64,000 nt of DNA from assembly GCA_900318255.1 (NCBI GenBank), contig ONJX01000006.1, positions 8,106-72,105 on the forward strand. The letters are read 5' to 3'. Of the stretch, positions 26,194 to 34,637 are shown piece after piece. Each line of letters begins with the position of its first letter. The stretch's first letter is position 1. The notes under the pieces are model-generated. The model saw only the letters and a list, made by a program, of their open reading frames with translations, was not told the origin of the DNA and ran no database searches. Source of the DNA: an uncultured Prevotellaceae bacterium (GTDB lineage Bacteria > Bacteroidota > Bacteroidia > Bacteroidales > Muribaculaceae). The position numbers were made by a program, and so were the translations under genes.

Positions 26194-28014
26194 TTATTTT
26201 AAAAGTTTAGCATTAAATTCGGTCAATGTGGCTTGCACATTGCTCTTAACGTTGATAAAGTACTTGATGCCAAGCTCCTTGAATGCGTCGTTCTCGGGAC
26301 CGGCAATGACAAACTCTGCACGGCCGTCAAGGTACTTGAACGCTGTTGGAGCATACTCGTCATACTCTGGGTCGCTAGAGCAAAGCACCACAATGTCGGC
26401 TTTCTTCTCGAGAGCAGCATCGATGCCTTCTTCCACGGTCTTGAAGCCGTTGTTGTCGATAATCTCGTAACCAGCACAGGCAAAGAAGTTGCTGCTGAAC
26501 TGTGCGCGAGCCAGGCGCATGGTGAGGTTGCCAATGGTGAGCATGAAAACCTTGGGGGTGTGAGCGGCATTCTCGGTAGCCAGACGCAGCTGCTCAAAGT
26601 GACTTGCTAAGCGCTGGCAATTAAGAATGTTGTCAGGTTGAGCCTCATAATTGATTCCTGCGGCCTTGCCCTCGCTCTTCTCGGTGAAGTTTGGGAACTG
26701 GTTGGTGCCCAGCAGTTGCTCGCGGCGCTTAGCCACCTTGTCGAAGCGGGCCTTGGCACTTGCATTAACTGCGGCAGTAATATCGCCAGCCTCTTGCACG
26801 GCCTTGAAGCCACCCTTGTCTTCCACATCGAGGAAGAGCTTCCATCCCTCTTTTGCTATCGACATGGTGAGCATCTCCACATAGTAGGAGCCACCGGCGG
26901 GGTCAACCACCTTGTCGAGGTGGCTTTCTTCCTTGAGCAGGATTTGCTGGTTGCGTGCTATGCGCTCGCTGAAGTCGTCGGGAGTCTGGTAAGCTTTGTC
27001 GAATGGTGCTACCACTATAGAGTCAACACCTGCCAGTGCTGCCGACATGGCTTGGGTCTGGCTGCGGAGCAGGTTCACATAAGAGTCAAAGACGGTCTGT
27101 GTGAACTCGGTGGTGGCAGCGTTGACAACCATCTTGCAAGCGCAGTCGCACTCGGGGTTGTATTGCTTCACGATCTGAGCCCACAGCATGCGTGCGGCAC
27201 GGAACTTGGCAATCTCCATGAAATAGACGGTAGAGATGCCCATGTTGAACTTGATGCGAGTGGCAACCTCCTGAGCTGGAACGCCAGCCTCGGTGAGCAT
27301 AGCCATCCACTCATTACCCCAGGCCAGGGCATAGCCCAGCTCCTGGTAGATGAAGGCTCCAGCATTGTTGAGCCAGATGGCATCAACGCTGAGCACGCGC
27401 AGGTTCTTCACTGGCTTGGCAATCTCTAGCATCTGCTTTGCCATGGCCACCATGTCGCCAGGGAAGGGCTCACCATGCTTGAAGTAGCGACGGAAGGGGT
27501 CGAAGTTGATGGAGCCAACGAAGGTCTCCTCAGCACCTTGCTTCTTTATCACCTCAACGAGCTGCTTGGCAACATCAATGGCCACCTTTGGGCAGCAGTC
27601 GAAGTCAACAGCAACTAGGTTCACGTCAATCCCCTCGAGTAATGCGGCAACATCCACACTCTCGCCGTGAGGCAGCTTGAAGCACACGTCGGTGATGCCT
27701 TTGTTAAGAATTTCAAGAGCCTTGGCATTGGCGGCCTTAACATCGGTAACGTCGATGTCCTGGCGCACATACCAGTCGTTGCTTACGCGAGTGCCTCTCA
27801 CGAAGGGGTATTCTCCTGGAAGCGACTCAATGGTCTTGAGGTTCTCAATGTCAACGCCACGGTAGATGGGCTCAACGTTGAAACCTTCATTTGTTCGCCA
27901 AATCATCTTCTTGCTGTAGTCGGCACCCTTAAGGTCAACCTCAGCTTTAGCACGCCACTCCTCGGGAGTGACAGGAGCGAATTGGTCAAACAATTTCTCA
28001 AATTTTTCTGCCAT
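26194..28014 (-). CDS. mutA: Methylmalonyl-CoA mutase, small subunit
   Basis: The 606-residue partner of MutB is homologous to it but lacks the cobalamin-binding DxHxxG motif; its C-terminal domain (VFMLTIGNLTMRLARAQFSS) is a degenerate cobalamin fold. The start MAEKFEKLFDQFAPVTPEEW is typical. It is first in the pair, with TACCTTTG (28088-28095, minus strand) as -7 element. The leader contains GTCGTTTcatAAAACGAC, a small hairpin. I looked for a cobalamin riboswitch upstream and saw none of its conserved boxes. Confidence 0.95.
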   Translation of the reverse strand: MAEKFEKLFDQFAPVTPEEWRAKAEVDLKGADYSKKMIWRTNEGFNVEPIYRGVDIENLKTIESLPGEYPFVRGTRVSNDWYVRQDIDVTDVKAANAKALEILNKGITDVCFKLPHGESVDVAALLEGIDVNLVAVDFDCCPKVAIDVAKQLVEVIKKQGAEETFVGSINFDPFRRYFKHGEPFPGDMVAMAKQMLEIAKPVKNLRVLSVDAIWLNNAGAFIYQELGYALAWGNEWMAMLTEAGVPAQEVATRIKFNMGISTVYFMEIAKFRAARMLWAQIVKQYNPECDCACKMVVNAATTEFTQTVFDSYVNLLRSQTQAMSAALAGVDSIVVAPFDKAYQTPDDFSERIARNQQILLKEESHLDKVVDPAGGSYYVEMLTMSIAKEGWKLFLDVEDKGGFKAVQEAGDITAAVNASAKARFDKVAKRREQLLGTNQFPNFTEKSEGKAAGINYEAQPDNILNCQRLASHFEQLRLATENAAHTPKVFMLTIGNLTMRLARAQFSSNFFACAGYEIIDNNGFKTVEEGIDAALEKKADIVVLCSSDPEYDEYAPTAFKYLDGRAEFVIAGPENDAFKELGIKYFINVKSNVQATLTEFNAKLLK

Positions 28015-28087
28015 AACTTTTAATAGTAAAATTTATATAGTAACGTAGTGTTTAATGCGTTATAATCGTCGTTTCATAAAACGACTG

Positions 28088-28095
28088 CAAAGGTA
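28088..28095 (-). promoter_or_regulatory. -7 element of the mutA-mutB promoter
   Basis: Minus-strand TACCTTTG fits TAnnTTTG exactly. The -33 element is not clear at the expected distance. Confidence 0.5.
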
Positions 28096-28259
28096 CAAAA
28101 TATATAAAAATAACATTAAAATATAGGGTGGTTTTAAGCTATTTTATACATTTAATATATGCACAAAGCCTTTTTGTGCTTCAGAGATGATATTTTTTTT
28201 GTGTTAATGTGCAGTTTAAATAGTATTTTTTGTAATTTTGTAAAATAAAGCATAAAGCT

Positions 28260-29225
28260 ATGACAAGAGAAAAACCTATACTCTACATCGTGGTGCCTTG
28301 CTTCAATGAAGAGGAGGCATTGCCGCAGTCGCACGGGCGACTGTCGCAACTGATGGACAACATGATTGATCAAGACGCTATCTCGGTGGATAGCAAGCTG
28401 CTATATGTTGACGACGGCTCGCGCGACGACACCTGGGAAATCATTGAACGCCTGGCTGCTGAGGGCGGCAGGGTGGCCGGCGTGAAGCTGGCGTGCAACA
28501 GTGGACACCAAAATGCGCTCATGGCAGGCCTTGCGGCTGCTGTGGAGCATTGCGACATCACGGTGAGCATCGATGCCGACCTTCAGGACGACATCAGCGT
28601 TATTCCCACGATGGTGGAGCGTTATAAGGCTGGCTGTGACATAGTGTTTGGGGTGCGCCGTGAGCGCAAGACCGACACCTGGTTTAAGCGCACCACAGCC
28701 ACTATGTTCTATGGCCTGATGAGGCGCCTGGGGGTGTCAACAATAGAGAACCATGCCGACTTTAGGCTGATGAGCCGCCGTGCTGTGCTGGCTCTGCTCG
28801 ACTATAAGGAGCGCAATCTCTTCATCAGGGGCATTGTCACCAAGCTGGGCTACAAGACCGATTGTGTGTATTACGACCGCTCGGCGCGTATAGCCGGCGA
28901 GAGCAAGTATCCGTTAAAGAAAATGGTGAATTTTGCCATCGACGGCATCACCTCGTTCAGCGTGAGGCCAGTGCGCCTAGTGATGCAGGTGGGGCTACTT
29001 TTCTTGTTGATAGCACTGGCTATGCTCATCTATGTGCTGTGTGCCTATTTCATGGGCAGGGCAGTGTCGGGCTGGCCGTCAATTATATTGTCAATATGGC
29101 TGGTGGGTGCTTTTGTCCTGATAGGGCTTGGCATCATTGGTGAGTATGTGGGAAAGATTTATACCGAGGTGAAGAACCGCCCGCGCTATAATATCGACAC
29201 TACTGTTGGGCTTGATATGAAATGA
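28260..29225 (+). CDS. Family 2 glycosyltransferase with C-terminal membrane helices (GtrB/DPM1-like)
   Basis: A 321-residue enzyme that probably transfers a sugar from a nucleotide donor to polyprenyl phosphate. The N-terminal GT-A domain has YIVVPCFNEEEALPQSH, LYVDDGSRDDTW, DADLQDD (the DxD metal-binding site) and ADFRLMSRRAV. Two C-terminal membrane helices (about residues 240-262 and 275-300) match the GtrB/ArnC architecture. A -7 element TAATTTTG lies at 28233-28240. Its stop overlaps the ATG of the next gene, which suggests that the lipid-linked sugar is used by that membrane protein. Confidence 0.92.
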   Translation: MTREKPILYIVVPCFNEEEALPQSHGRLSQLMDNMIDQDAISVDSKLLYVDDGSRDDTWEIIERLAAEGGRVAGVKLACNSGHQNALMAGLAAAVEHCDITVSIDADLQDDISVIPTMVERYKAGCDIVFGVRRERKTDTWFKRTTATMFYGLMRRLGVSTIENHADFRLMSRRAVLALLDYKERNLFIRGIVTKLGYKTDCVYYDRSARIAGESKYPLKKMVNFAIDGITSFSVRPVRLVMQVGLLFLLIALAMLIYVLCAYFMGRAVSGWPSIILSIWLVGAFVLIGLGIIGEYVGKIYTEVKNRPRYNIDTTVGLDMK

Positions 29226-31426
29226 GCGTGATGAGGAAGTTACTGTTTTTAATCCTGTCAACTCTTGCGCTTGCTCTGTTGCCCGTGATGGCGGTAAGAG
29301 GCGACTTGTGGCTCTCGAGCGACTTTTTGCACCAAGAGGTGTCGTTTATCCTTGAGACTAAGCGCATGCTCGCCACTGGTGCTCCATGGTGGTCGTGGAA
29401 CACCTATTTAGGCAGCGACTTCATTGGTTCTTACTCTTTCTACACGCTCACTAGCCCCTTTGTGTGGATAAATTGCTTGTTCCCTGAGTCTTTACTTGAA
29501 GTTGGCCTTGCTATTACCTTTGTGCTCAAGTTTTTGTGCTTGGGGGCGCTGTCGTGGCGTTATCTGCGCAAGATGGGTGTGAGTCGTCAAAATTCGGCAT
29601 TTGGAGCTTATCTTTTCACGTTCTCATCCTTCAGCATAGCTTCACTTTACTATTATCATTTTTATGAGCCAATAATGGTGTTTGTGCTGCTGCTCATAGC
29701 CCTTGAGCGGCTGCTGCGGCGTGAGCGATGGGCCATGACGGGTGTGGCGTTAGCGGCGTTTGCCGTGACGTTTGTGAATTTTTATTTTGCTGTGGGCTCG
29801 TTTATCGCAGCTTTGATATATGTGATTTTCAGGGCATTCTCGGGAGAGGTTGATTTCAATGGACGAGTGGCGTTGAAGGGCGTTGGCGCAGTGTTGGTGG
29901 GCATAGTGATGTGCTCGTTCCTGCTGGTGCCAGTCTATTACCAGATGCTTATTACTACTCGTGCCGATGCGCAAAGTGCATTTGACACTACTGCCATGCT
30001 TAACCTGCTCGAGCGCTTGCGCACGGTGCTCATGCCCAAGATAGTAGAAGGGACAACAGTCTTTGTGCCTGGTGGCTCGGCCTCTTATAGCAACGAGGCG
30101 TGCATAGCGCTGCTGGGGCTGTCGCTGTCGTTGATTTATGCATGGCGGCATCGCGACTGGCTCTCGGTGCTGCTCATGGCACTGCTGGTGCTGTATCTCA
30201 CGCCGCTAAACGGCATTTTCACGCTCTTTACTAATCCGTTATACACTCGTTGGGCCTATTTTCTCACGTTGGTTATAGTGCTTTGCTCCGTGCGTGTGCT
30301 CGACGAGCAGCGTGATGTGAGTAGGGGAGTAATGGGCTATGTGGTGCTAGCATCGGTAGTGGTGCTGGCTTTTGTGGTAAAGGTGCTGATAAATAACGGT
30401 ATGCATCTTCCTGGAGTTCGTTTTGTAGCTCTCGTGGCTCTGTTCTATGCCGGCATGGCAGCCCTGATGCTGTGGGCAAGAGGGAAGATGTCATTGCGAT
30501 GGCTCAAAGTGGCAGCGGTGGTGTGTACGGTGGCACAGATGTGGCTGTTTTTGATGAATCTTGGCACTGATTCGTTGTGGTATAAGAGCTTGCAAACAAA
30601 CGTCGAGAAAGGCGATGGAGTTGTGACCTGCCGTTCTGACTTCAGAGGCGGCAATAGCTTCTTGACTTATAATGCTGGCTTGCTTCGCAACCATGCTAGC
30701 GTGGAAGGCTATCAGTCGGTGATAACAACCGGTGTTGACAGCCTTTACAAAACCGCAACTCGCGACTTTTGGGCAAAGAACAAGCTGCGTGCTAATGTGC
30801 ATCAAGACGAGTTTGACGCTCTGCTTTCGGTGAAGACAATTTATGATATAGATTCCCTTGGCAATGTGGCCAGGCGTGATGCTGAGCATTTTATACCAAT
30901 GGGATTTGCCTACGACAGCTATCTCTCTCGCAGTGAGTTTAATAAACTCATGGGCGACACTGCCGTTAATTTGCCTTTGGCCATGCTCGCCAGTGTGGTG
31001 ATTGAGGATGCCCAGGTTGAGACTCTCAGGGGCTTGCTCAAGCATGGCGAGGCACAGGCATCAAGCGGCATGGACAGTGTCGTTGCACAGCGGCAGCAAT
31101 TTGTGGCAACACATTTCAAAGGTACCAGTCGCGGTTTTGAGGCGCAGGTGTCGTTGCCAGCCGAGAAAGTGATGTTCTTCAGCGTGCCTTATTCTGATGG
31201 CTTTACTGCCACCATCGATGGAAAAGAAACTCCCATCTACAAAGCTAACTTGTGCATGATGGCACTGCGTGTGCCCCGAGGTGAGCATGCCATAGTGCTT
31301 GACTATTTCCCTATAGGCCTCAAGGCTGGGTTGTGGCTGAGCTTGCTGGGCGTTGTGTTGCTCCTTGTGTTGATGTGGCGCGACAAGAAAGCGTCAGAGC
31401 CAAGACGCTTTAGAAATCGCAGCTGA
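29222..31426 (+). CDS. YfhO family polytopic membrane protein
   Basis: A 734-residue inner-membrane protein with about 12-14 hydrophobic segments. Near the N terminus it has DLWLSSDFLHQEVSFI and the GAPWWSWNTYLGSDFIGSYS stretch, typical of YfhO/GT-C type glycosyltransferases, with an acidic pair in the first extracellular loop. The C-terminal region (about residues 440-700) is an extracytoplasmic soluble domain ahead of a last helix. In Firmicutes, YfhO uses polyprenyl-linked sugars to decorate surface polymers. The preceding coupled gene would supply the lipid-linked sugar. The acceptor is unknown. Confidence 0.85.
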   Translation: MSVMRKLLFLILSTLALALLPVMAVRGDLWLSSDFLHQEVSFILETKRMLATGAPWWSWNTYLGSDFIGSYSFYTLTSPFVWINCLFPESLLEVGLAITFVLKFLCLGALSWRYLRKMGVSRQNSAFGAYLFTFSSFSIASLYYYHFYEPIMVFVLLLIALERLLRRERWAMTGVALAAFAVTFVNFYFAVGSFIAALIYVIFRAFSGEVDFNGRVALKGVGAVLVGIVMCSFLLVPVYYQMLITTRADAQSAFDTTAMLNLLERLRTVLMPKIVEGTTVFVPGGSASYSNEACIALLGLSLSLIYAWRHRDWLSVLLMALLVLYLTPLNGIFTLFTNPLYTRWAYFLTLVIVLCSVRVLDEQRDVSRGVMGYVVLASVVVLAFVVKVLINNGMHLPGVRFVALVALFYAGMAALMLWARGKMSLRWLKVAAVVCTVAQMWLFLMNLGTDSLWYKSLQTNVEKGDGVVTCRSDFRGGNSFLTYNAGLLRNHASVEGYQSVITTGVDSLYKTATRDFWAKNKLRANVHQDEFDALLSVKTIYDIDSLGNVARRDAEHFIPMGFAYDSYLSRSEFNKLMGDTAVNLPLAMLASVVIEDAQVETLRGLLKHGEAQASSGMDSVVAQRQQFVATHFKGTSRGFEAQVSLPAEKVMFFSVPYSDGFTATIDGKETPIYKANLCMMALRVPRGEHAIVLDYFPIGLKAGLWLSLLGVVLLLVLMWRDKKASEPRRFRNRS

Positions 31427-31591
31427 CGAGAGGACGAGAGAACAAGAGGACGAGAGGACAAGAGAACAAGAGAACAAGAGGACGAGGCAATGGTAGCCGT
31501 CGCACTTCTTACTTCCTACTTCTTACTTCCTACTTCTTACTTAAATAAGAATCAATGTCTTCCATAAACCATAAACGATAAACCATAAACG
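31424..31591. repeat. Three different low-complexity arrays in tandem
   Basis: Directly at the YfhO stop there are GACGAGAGGACAAGAG units (31424-31483), the reverse complement of the arrays at 1 and 42613. Next come CTTACTTCCTACTT units (31505-31541), then AAACCATAAACGATAAACC units (31565-31591). Each array has its own word, and each word repeats with small variations. Confidence 0.85.
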
Positions 31592-31599
31592 AAATCCAA

Positions 31600-32952
31600 C
31601 TATCTTCCTCGCAGGATGTCGTTGATGCGGCTAAGCTGGTTAGGGATGCGTATGCCTTGAGGGCATTTCTTCAGGCACACCTCACAGTCCATGCACTGGT
31701 TGGCGCGAGCCCCGGCAGGGAAGTGAGCCAGGTATTGCTCTGTGAACTGCTTCTGCTTGCTGCCATAGTCGGGGTTTGACTTCTCAGGTAGGGGCAGCAG
31801 CTTGTTGTTCATCGCCTCATTGTAGAAAGCGAAGTTGCCAGGGATATCTACGCCATAGGGGCAAGGCATACAGTAGGCGCAGGTGGTGCAAGGCACGGTG
31901 GGGATGCCTATCATGGCATCGGCAATCTTCTCTAGCAGCTCATTCTCGGCTGCCGTGCAGGGCTCTAGAGGAGAATGGGTTGCCACGTTCTCCACCAGGT
32001 GCTCCATCACGTTCATGCCACTGAGGGTGGTGAGGATGTTAGGATGCGAGCTCACCCACCTGAATGCCCATTGTGCCACGGTGTCGTTGGGACGCATGGC
32101 TTTGAGCTGGTCCACATGCTCTTGCGACATCTTTGAGAGTGCTCCACCGCGGAATGGCTCCATGATCACTGCCTGTATTCCCGCTTTGGCGAGTTTGTTG
32201 TAGAGGTATTCGGCGTCGGCATCGGTCTTCCACCCGCCCTTCTCGAGCGAGGCATGACGCCAGTCGAGGAAATTCATCTGTATCTGTACGAAGTCCCAAT
32301 GGTAGGTGTCGTTATGGTCAATGAGCCAGTCAAAGACGCGCACGTCGCCATGATAGGAGAAGCCCAGGTGGCGTATGCGCCCCGCCTCACGCTCTTTCAC
32401 CAGGAAGTCGAGCAGACCATTGTTGAGGAAACGCTTTTCTAGGGCCTCCATGCCGTTTTGTCCCACTCCGTGCAAGAGGTAGTAGTCGATGTAATCAACG
32501 CGCAGTTTCTCAAACGAGTTGCGATACATCTTCTTGGCTTCTTCAAGGTCCCAGTATTTCTCGTCGTAGTTAGACATCTTGGTGGCTACATAGTACTTGC
32601 TGCGAGGGTGACGGCTGAGTGCGTTGCCGGTAATTTCCTCGTTGAGTCCACGGCCATACATGGGAGCGGTGTCAAAGTAGTTCACGCCATGAGCTATGGC
32701 ATAGTCAACGAGCTGATTCACCAGCTCCTGGTTGTCGCGAGGCAAGCGCATCATGCCAAAGCCCAGCAGCGAGATTTTCTCGCCCGAGCCTTGCTGAGTG
32801 CGGTAGGTCATCATGTTCTCGCCAGCGACTCCATTATCTTTGCTCTTGGCAAAACTGGTGAAAGGCTCCAGTGCCATCATGGCAACGGCACCGCCAGTCA
32901 CAATGCCTGCTCTCTTGAGAAATTCCCGGCGGTTTAAATTCTTCTTTCCCAT
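31600..32952 (-). CDS. Tat-exported aldo/keto reductase with C-terminal ferredoxin-like clusters
   Basis: A 450-residue periplasmic or lipoprotein-like oxidoreductase. The N terminus MGKKNLNRREFLKRAG is a twin-arginine signal, followed by a hydrophobic stretch. The aldo/keto reductase barrel keeps its catalytic residues: YFDTAPMYGRG (Asp, Tyr), YVATKMSN (Lys) and DYYLLHGVGQ (His). Near the C terminus are CTTCAYCMPCPYGVDIP and CMDCEVCLKKCPQGIRIP, cysteine sets fitting Fe-S clusters. Export of a folded, cofactor-loaded enzyme matches the tatA-tatC genes at 2467-3520. The substrate is unknown. It is single, with no redox partner adjacent. Confidence 0.92.
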   Translation of the reverse strand: MGKKNLNRREFLKRAGIVTGGAVAMMALEPFTSFAKSKDNGVAGENMMTYRTQQGSGEKISLLGFGMMRLPRDNQELVNQLVDYAIAHGVNYFDTAPMYGRGLNEEITGNALSRHPRSKYYVATKMSNYDEKYWDLEEAKKMYRNSFEKLRVDYIDYYLLHGVGQNGMEALEKRFLNNGLLDFLVKEREAGRIRHLGFSYHGDVRVFDWLIDHNDTYHWDFVQIQMNFLDWRHASLEKGGWKTDADAEYLYNKLAKAGIQAVIMEPFRGGALSKMSQEHVDQLKAMRPNDTVAQWAFRWVSSHPNILTTLSGMNVMEHLVENVATHSPLEPCTAAENELLEKIADAMIGIPTVPCTTCAYCMPCPYGVDIPGNFAFYNEAMNNKLLPLPEKSNPDYGSKQKQFTEQYLAHFPAGARANQCMDCEVCLKKCPQGIRIPNQLSRINDILRGR

Positions 32953-33037
32953 GATATGATATTAGTTTTTAGTAGTTAGTTGTCAGTTATCAGTTTGGGG
33001 TAGAAAAGATTATGCATTGTGCATTATGAATTATGCA
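32953..33037. repeat. Low-complexity spacer (TAGTTAGTTGTCAGTTATCAG and TTATGCATTGTGCATTATG)
   Basis: A short gap filled by two sets of near-repeats: AGTTAGTTGTCAGTTATCAGTT and the ATGCATT word repeated four times. No gene or terminator is recognisable. Confidence 0.6.
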
Positions 33038-33517
33038 TTAATCATAGATTTGGCTGTCGGCGAGTTTGAACTTACCGCCTTCTTTCACCACCGTCATGTC
33101 ATATTGAGTGGTGAATTCATTGCCCTGAGCATCTTTGGCGGTGACTTGCACGATGTAGCTAGTGGGGTCTTCACTGCCTTTTTCTATCGTGTCAATCTTC
33201 TCCACTTTCTCACTTGTGAGCACTTCGCATATCACGTCGATGGTGTTGTCCTGGTTGTTGCAGTTCTCGATGTAGGTGCTGTAGAAGTCTTGCGTGAGGT
33301 GCTTGCGAGCCAGCTCTTGCGCCTCTTTTCCGCTGAGCTTGATGTAATGCTCCAGGAAAGAATGCAAGAAGGTGATCTCGTCTTTGTTATCAATAATTTC
33401 GACTGCCTCTTTCGATGGCTTAGAGGTCTGGCTATCGTCTTTTTTGTTTTTACAGGATGCTAGCCCCAGCACAATGGCTGCTATTAATGCGAAGCTCAAT
33501 AATTTCTTGAATTTCAT
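33038..33517 (-). CDS. Small lipoprotein, function unknown (NTF2-like candidate)
   Basis: A 159-residue protein with a lipoprotein signal (lipobox LGLASC, Cys22), a Lys/Ser-rich linker and a globular domain with the order helix (FLHSFLEHYIKLSGKEAQEL), central segment, then strands (TSYIVQVTAKDAQGNEFTTQ, DMTVVKEGGKFKLADSQIYD). This order resembles small NTF2-like (DUF4878/DUF3828-type) lipoproteins, but the match is by eye only. It lies 13 bp after the HAD gene and so is probably cotranscribed with it. Confidence 0.75.
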   Translation of the reverse strand: MKFKKLLSFALIAAIVLGLASCKNKKDDSQTSKPSKEAVEIIDNKDEITFLHSFLEHYIKLSGKEAQELARKHLTQDFYSTYIENCNNQDNTIDVICEVLTSEKVEKIDTIEKGSEDPTSYIVQVTAKDAQGNEFTTQYDMTVVKEGGKFKLADSQIYD

Positions 33518-33530
33518 ATTTTTATTGTGT

Positions 33531-34172
33531 TTAAAGTTCTAAAATTGTGTCTATGTTGATGTCGCTGATGTCGCCCATCACGAGATGGCAGTGTGGAGCT
33601 ATAGCCTCGCGCGTGCATGTCGTGGCCAGGCCTATCACCCTGGCGCCGCTTGCCATGCCGGCTTTGAGGCCGTTGATGGAGTCTTCAATCACCACACAAT
33701 TCTCGATGTCGATGCCCAGCTGCTGGGCACCAAGCAGGAAGCACTCGGGCGACGGCTTGGGCTCGCTTACCATGTTGCCGGTCACAATGGCATCAAAGTG
33801 GCTTGGAAAGTCGGGATGCTGTGCATAGAGCGACTCCATCTTCTTCTTGTCACTGCTGGTGACTATGCAGCAGCCAATGCCTTGGCTTTTAAGTTCCTCG
33901 AGCAGCTCGATGGCGCCAGGGAAGTAGTCGTAGCGCATGTCGTGCTGGAAGTCGTTTAGCATCTCGGTCACTTGTGCGCGCAGCTCTTCAGTAGGGAAAT
34001 AGGTGTGCAAGATGTTGTGAAGGTTCGAGCCCTTGATTACCTGGGCAAAGCCTTCCACACCAGTGGGGAAGCGGCGGTCAACGGCTTCCCAGAACTGCGT
34101 GTAAGTGCCCTCGGTGTCGATTAACACCCCGTCGAGGTCAAACAAAACGCCCTTTATTGCTTTATCGGTCAT
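33531..34172 (-). CDS. HAD superfamily phosphatase, beta-phosphoglucomutase-like
   Basis: A 213-residue cytoplasmic hydrolase of the HAD class with motif I FDLDGVLIDTE (nucleophile Asp12, acid/base Asp14), motif II CCIVTSSDKKK, motif III lysine in VSEPKPSPECFLLGA and motif IV VIEDSINGLKAG. The small helical cap after motif I is of the beta-PGM type. Substrates of this group are sugar phosphates; the specific one is not readable. It has an excellent promoter (34193-34224). The coding sequence is followed closely by the small lipoprotein gene. Confidence 0.9.
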   Translation of the reverse strand: MTDKAIKGVLFDLDGVLIDTEGTYTQFWEAVDRRFPTGVEGFAQVIKGSNLHNILHTYFPTEELRAQVTEMLNDFQHDMRYDYFPGAIELLEELKSQGIGCCIVTSSDKKKMESLYAQHPDFPSHFDAIVTGNMVSEPKPSPECFLLGAQQLGIDIENCVVIEDSINGLKAGMASGARVIGLATTCTREAIAPHCHLVMGDISDINIDTILEL

Positions 34173-34192
34173 GGCTATTGCTTATTAGACCG

Positions 34193-34224
34193 CAAATTTA
34201 CAACCATTGCACGAAATATGCAAA
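34193..34224 (-). promoter_or_regulatory. Promoter of the HAD-lipoprotein pair
   Basis: On the minus strand TTTG (34221-34224), a 20-nt spacer, then TAAATTTG (34193-34200). The predicted start is near 34187, giving a short leader to the ATG at 34172. Confidence 0.75.
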
Positions 34225-34286
34225 TTTTCAGCGATTAGACAAAATAGACAATATTGAAAAAACGTTGAATAAATTACTGTTTCATC

Positions 34287-34317
34287 TTGTAGTCTTAAAA
34301 ACTTTTTACTACCTTTG
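34287..34317 (+). promoter_or_regulatory. Promoter of the two-lipoprotein operon and its structured leader
   Basis: TTG (34287-34289) is followed after about 20 nt by TACCTTTG (34310-34317), a full match to the -7 consensus. Transcription should begin near 34323, about 315 nt before the first start codon, so nearly the whole gap becomes a leader RNA. Confidence 0.7.
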
Positions 34318-34323
34318 CAGCAA

Positions 34324-34637
34324 TTCAAGTAAACTTGTGGAGTCAAGCTCTTGCTTGAAGACATATTAGAAAGCGTTTTTGCTTATCCTGTTTACTAAAT
34401 TCGCCAAATTTTGAACATTGTAGGATAAAGCAGTTGATAAAACGCCTTCGCTTGCCAGTATCCACCCCGCTGGAGGGGTCGATATATCGGCATGGCGTGG
34501 GGTGGACTGTTTATTACAATGTTGGGCGTTTGGCGATGCCTCGTAAACAATAAACCAGACAAGTCTCCACGCTATCTTTTATACCTTATTATAAACAACC
34601 GCCTTTAGGGAGACAAGGAGGTGAAAAAACAGAGTCA
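34324..34637 (+). ncRNA. Long structured 5' leader (candidate regulatory RNA)
   Basis: The untranslated region has nested complementary segments: GTTTAC (34390-34395) with GTAAAC (34543-34548); TCGCCAAA (34401-34408) with TTTGGCGA (34529-34536); AACATTGTA (34414-34422) with TACAATGTT (34515-34523); CAGTATCCACCCC (34456-34468) with GGGGTGGACTG (34499-34509, two-nt bulge); and CGATATATCG at the tip. A separate hairpin TCAAGC-TCTT-GCTTGA lies at 34343-34358. Competing pairings exist: AAACGCC (34439-34445) with GGCGTTT (34525-34531), and GTTTATT (34509-34515) with AATAAAC (34549-34555). It matches no riboswitch class I know. A purine-rich AGGGAGACAAGGAGGTG near 34608-34623 could act as a ribosome-binding site. 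Confidence 0.6.

Noticed and set aside
28015..28259. Cobalamin riboswitch upstream of mutA
   Set aside because: It was expected from the cofactor, but the conserved B12-box sequence and the needed leader length are missing; only a small hairpin and a -7 element are seen.
34324..34637. tmRNA, 6S RNA or a standard metabolite riboswitch for the structured leader
   Set aside because: There is no tRNA-like end or tag frame, no 6S-type central bubble, and no consensus of common riboswitches; kept as an unclassified structured leader.
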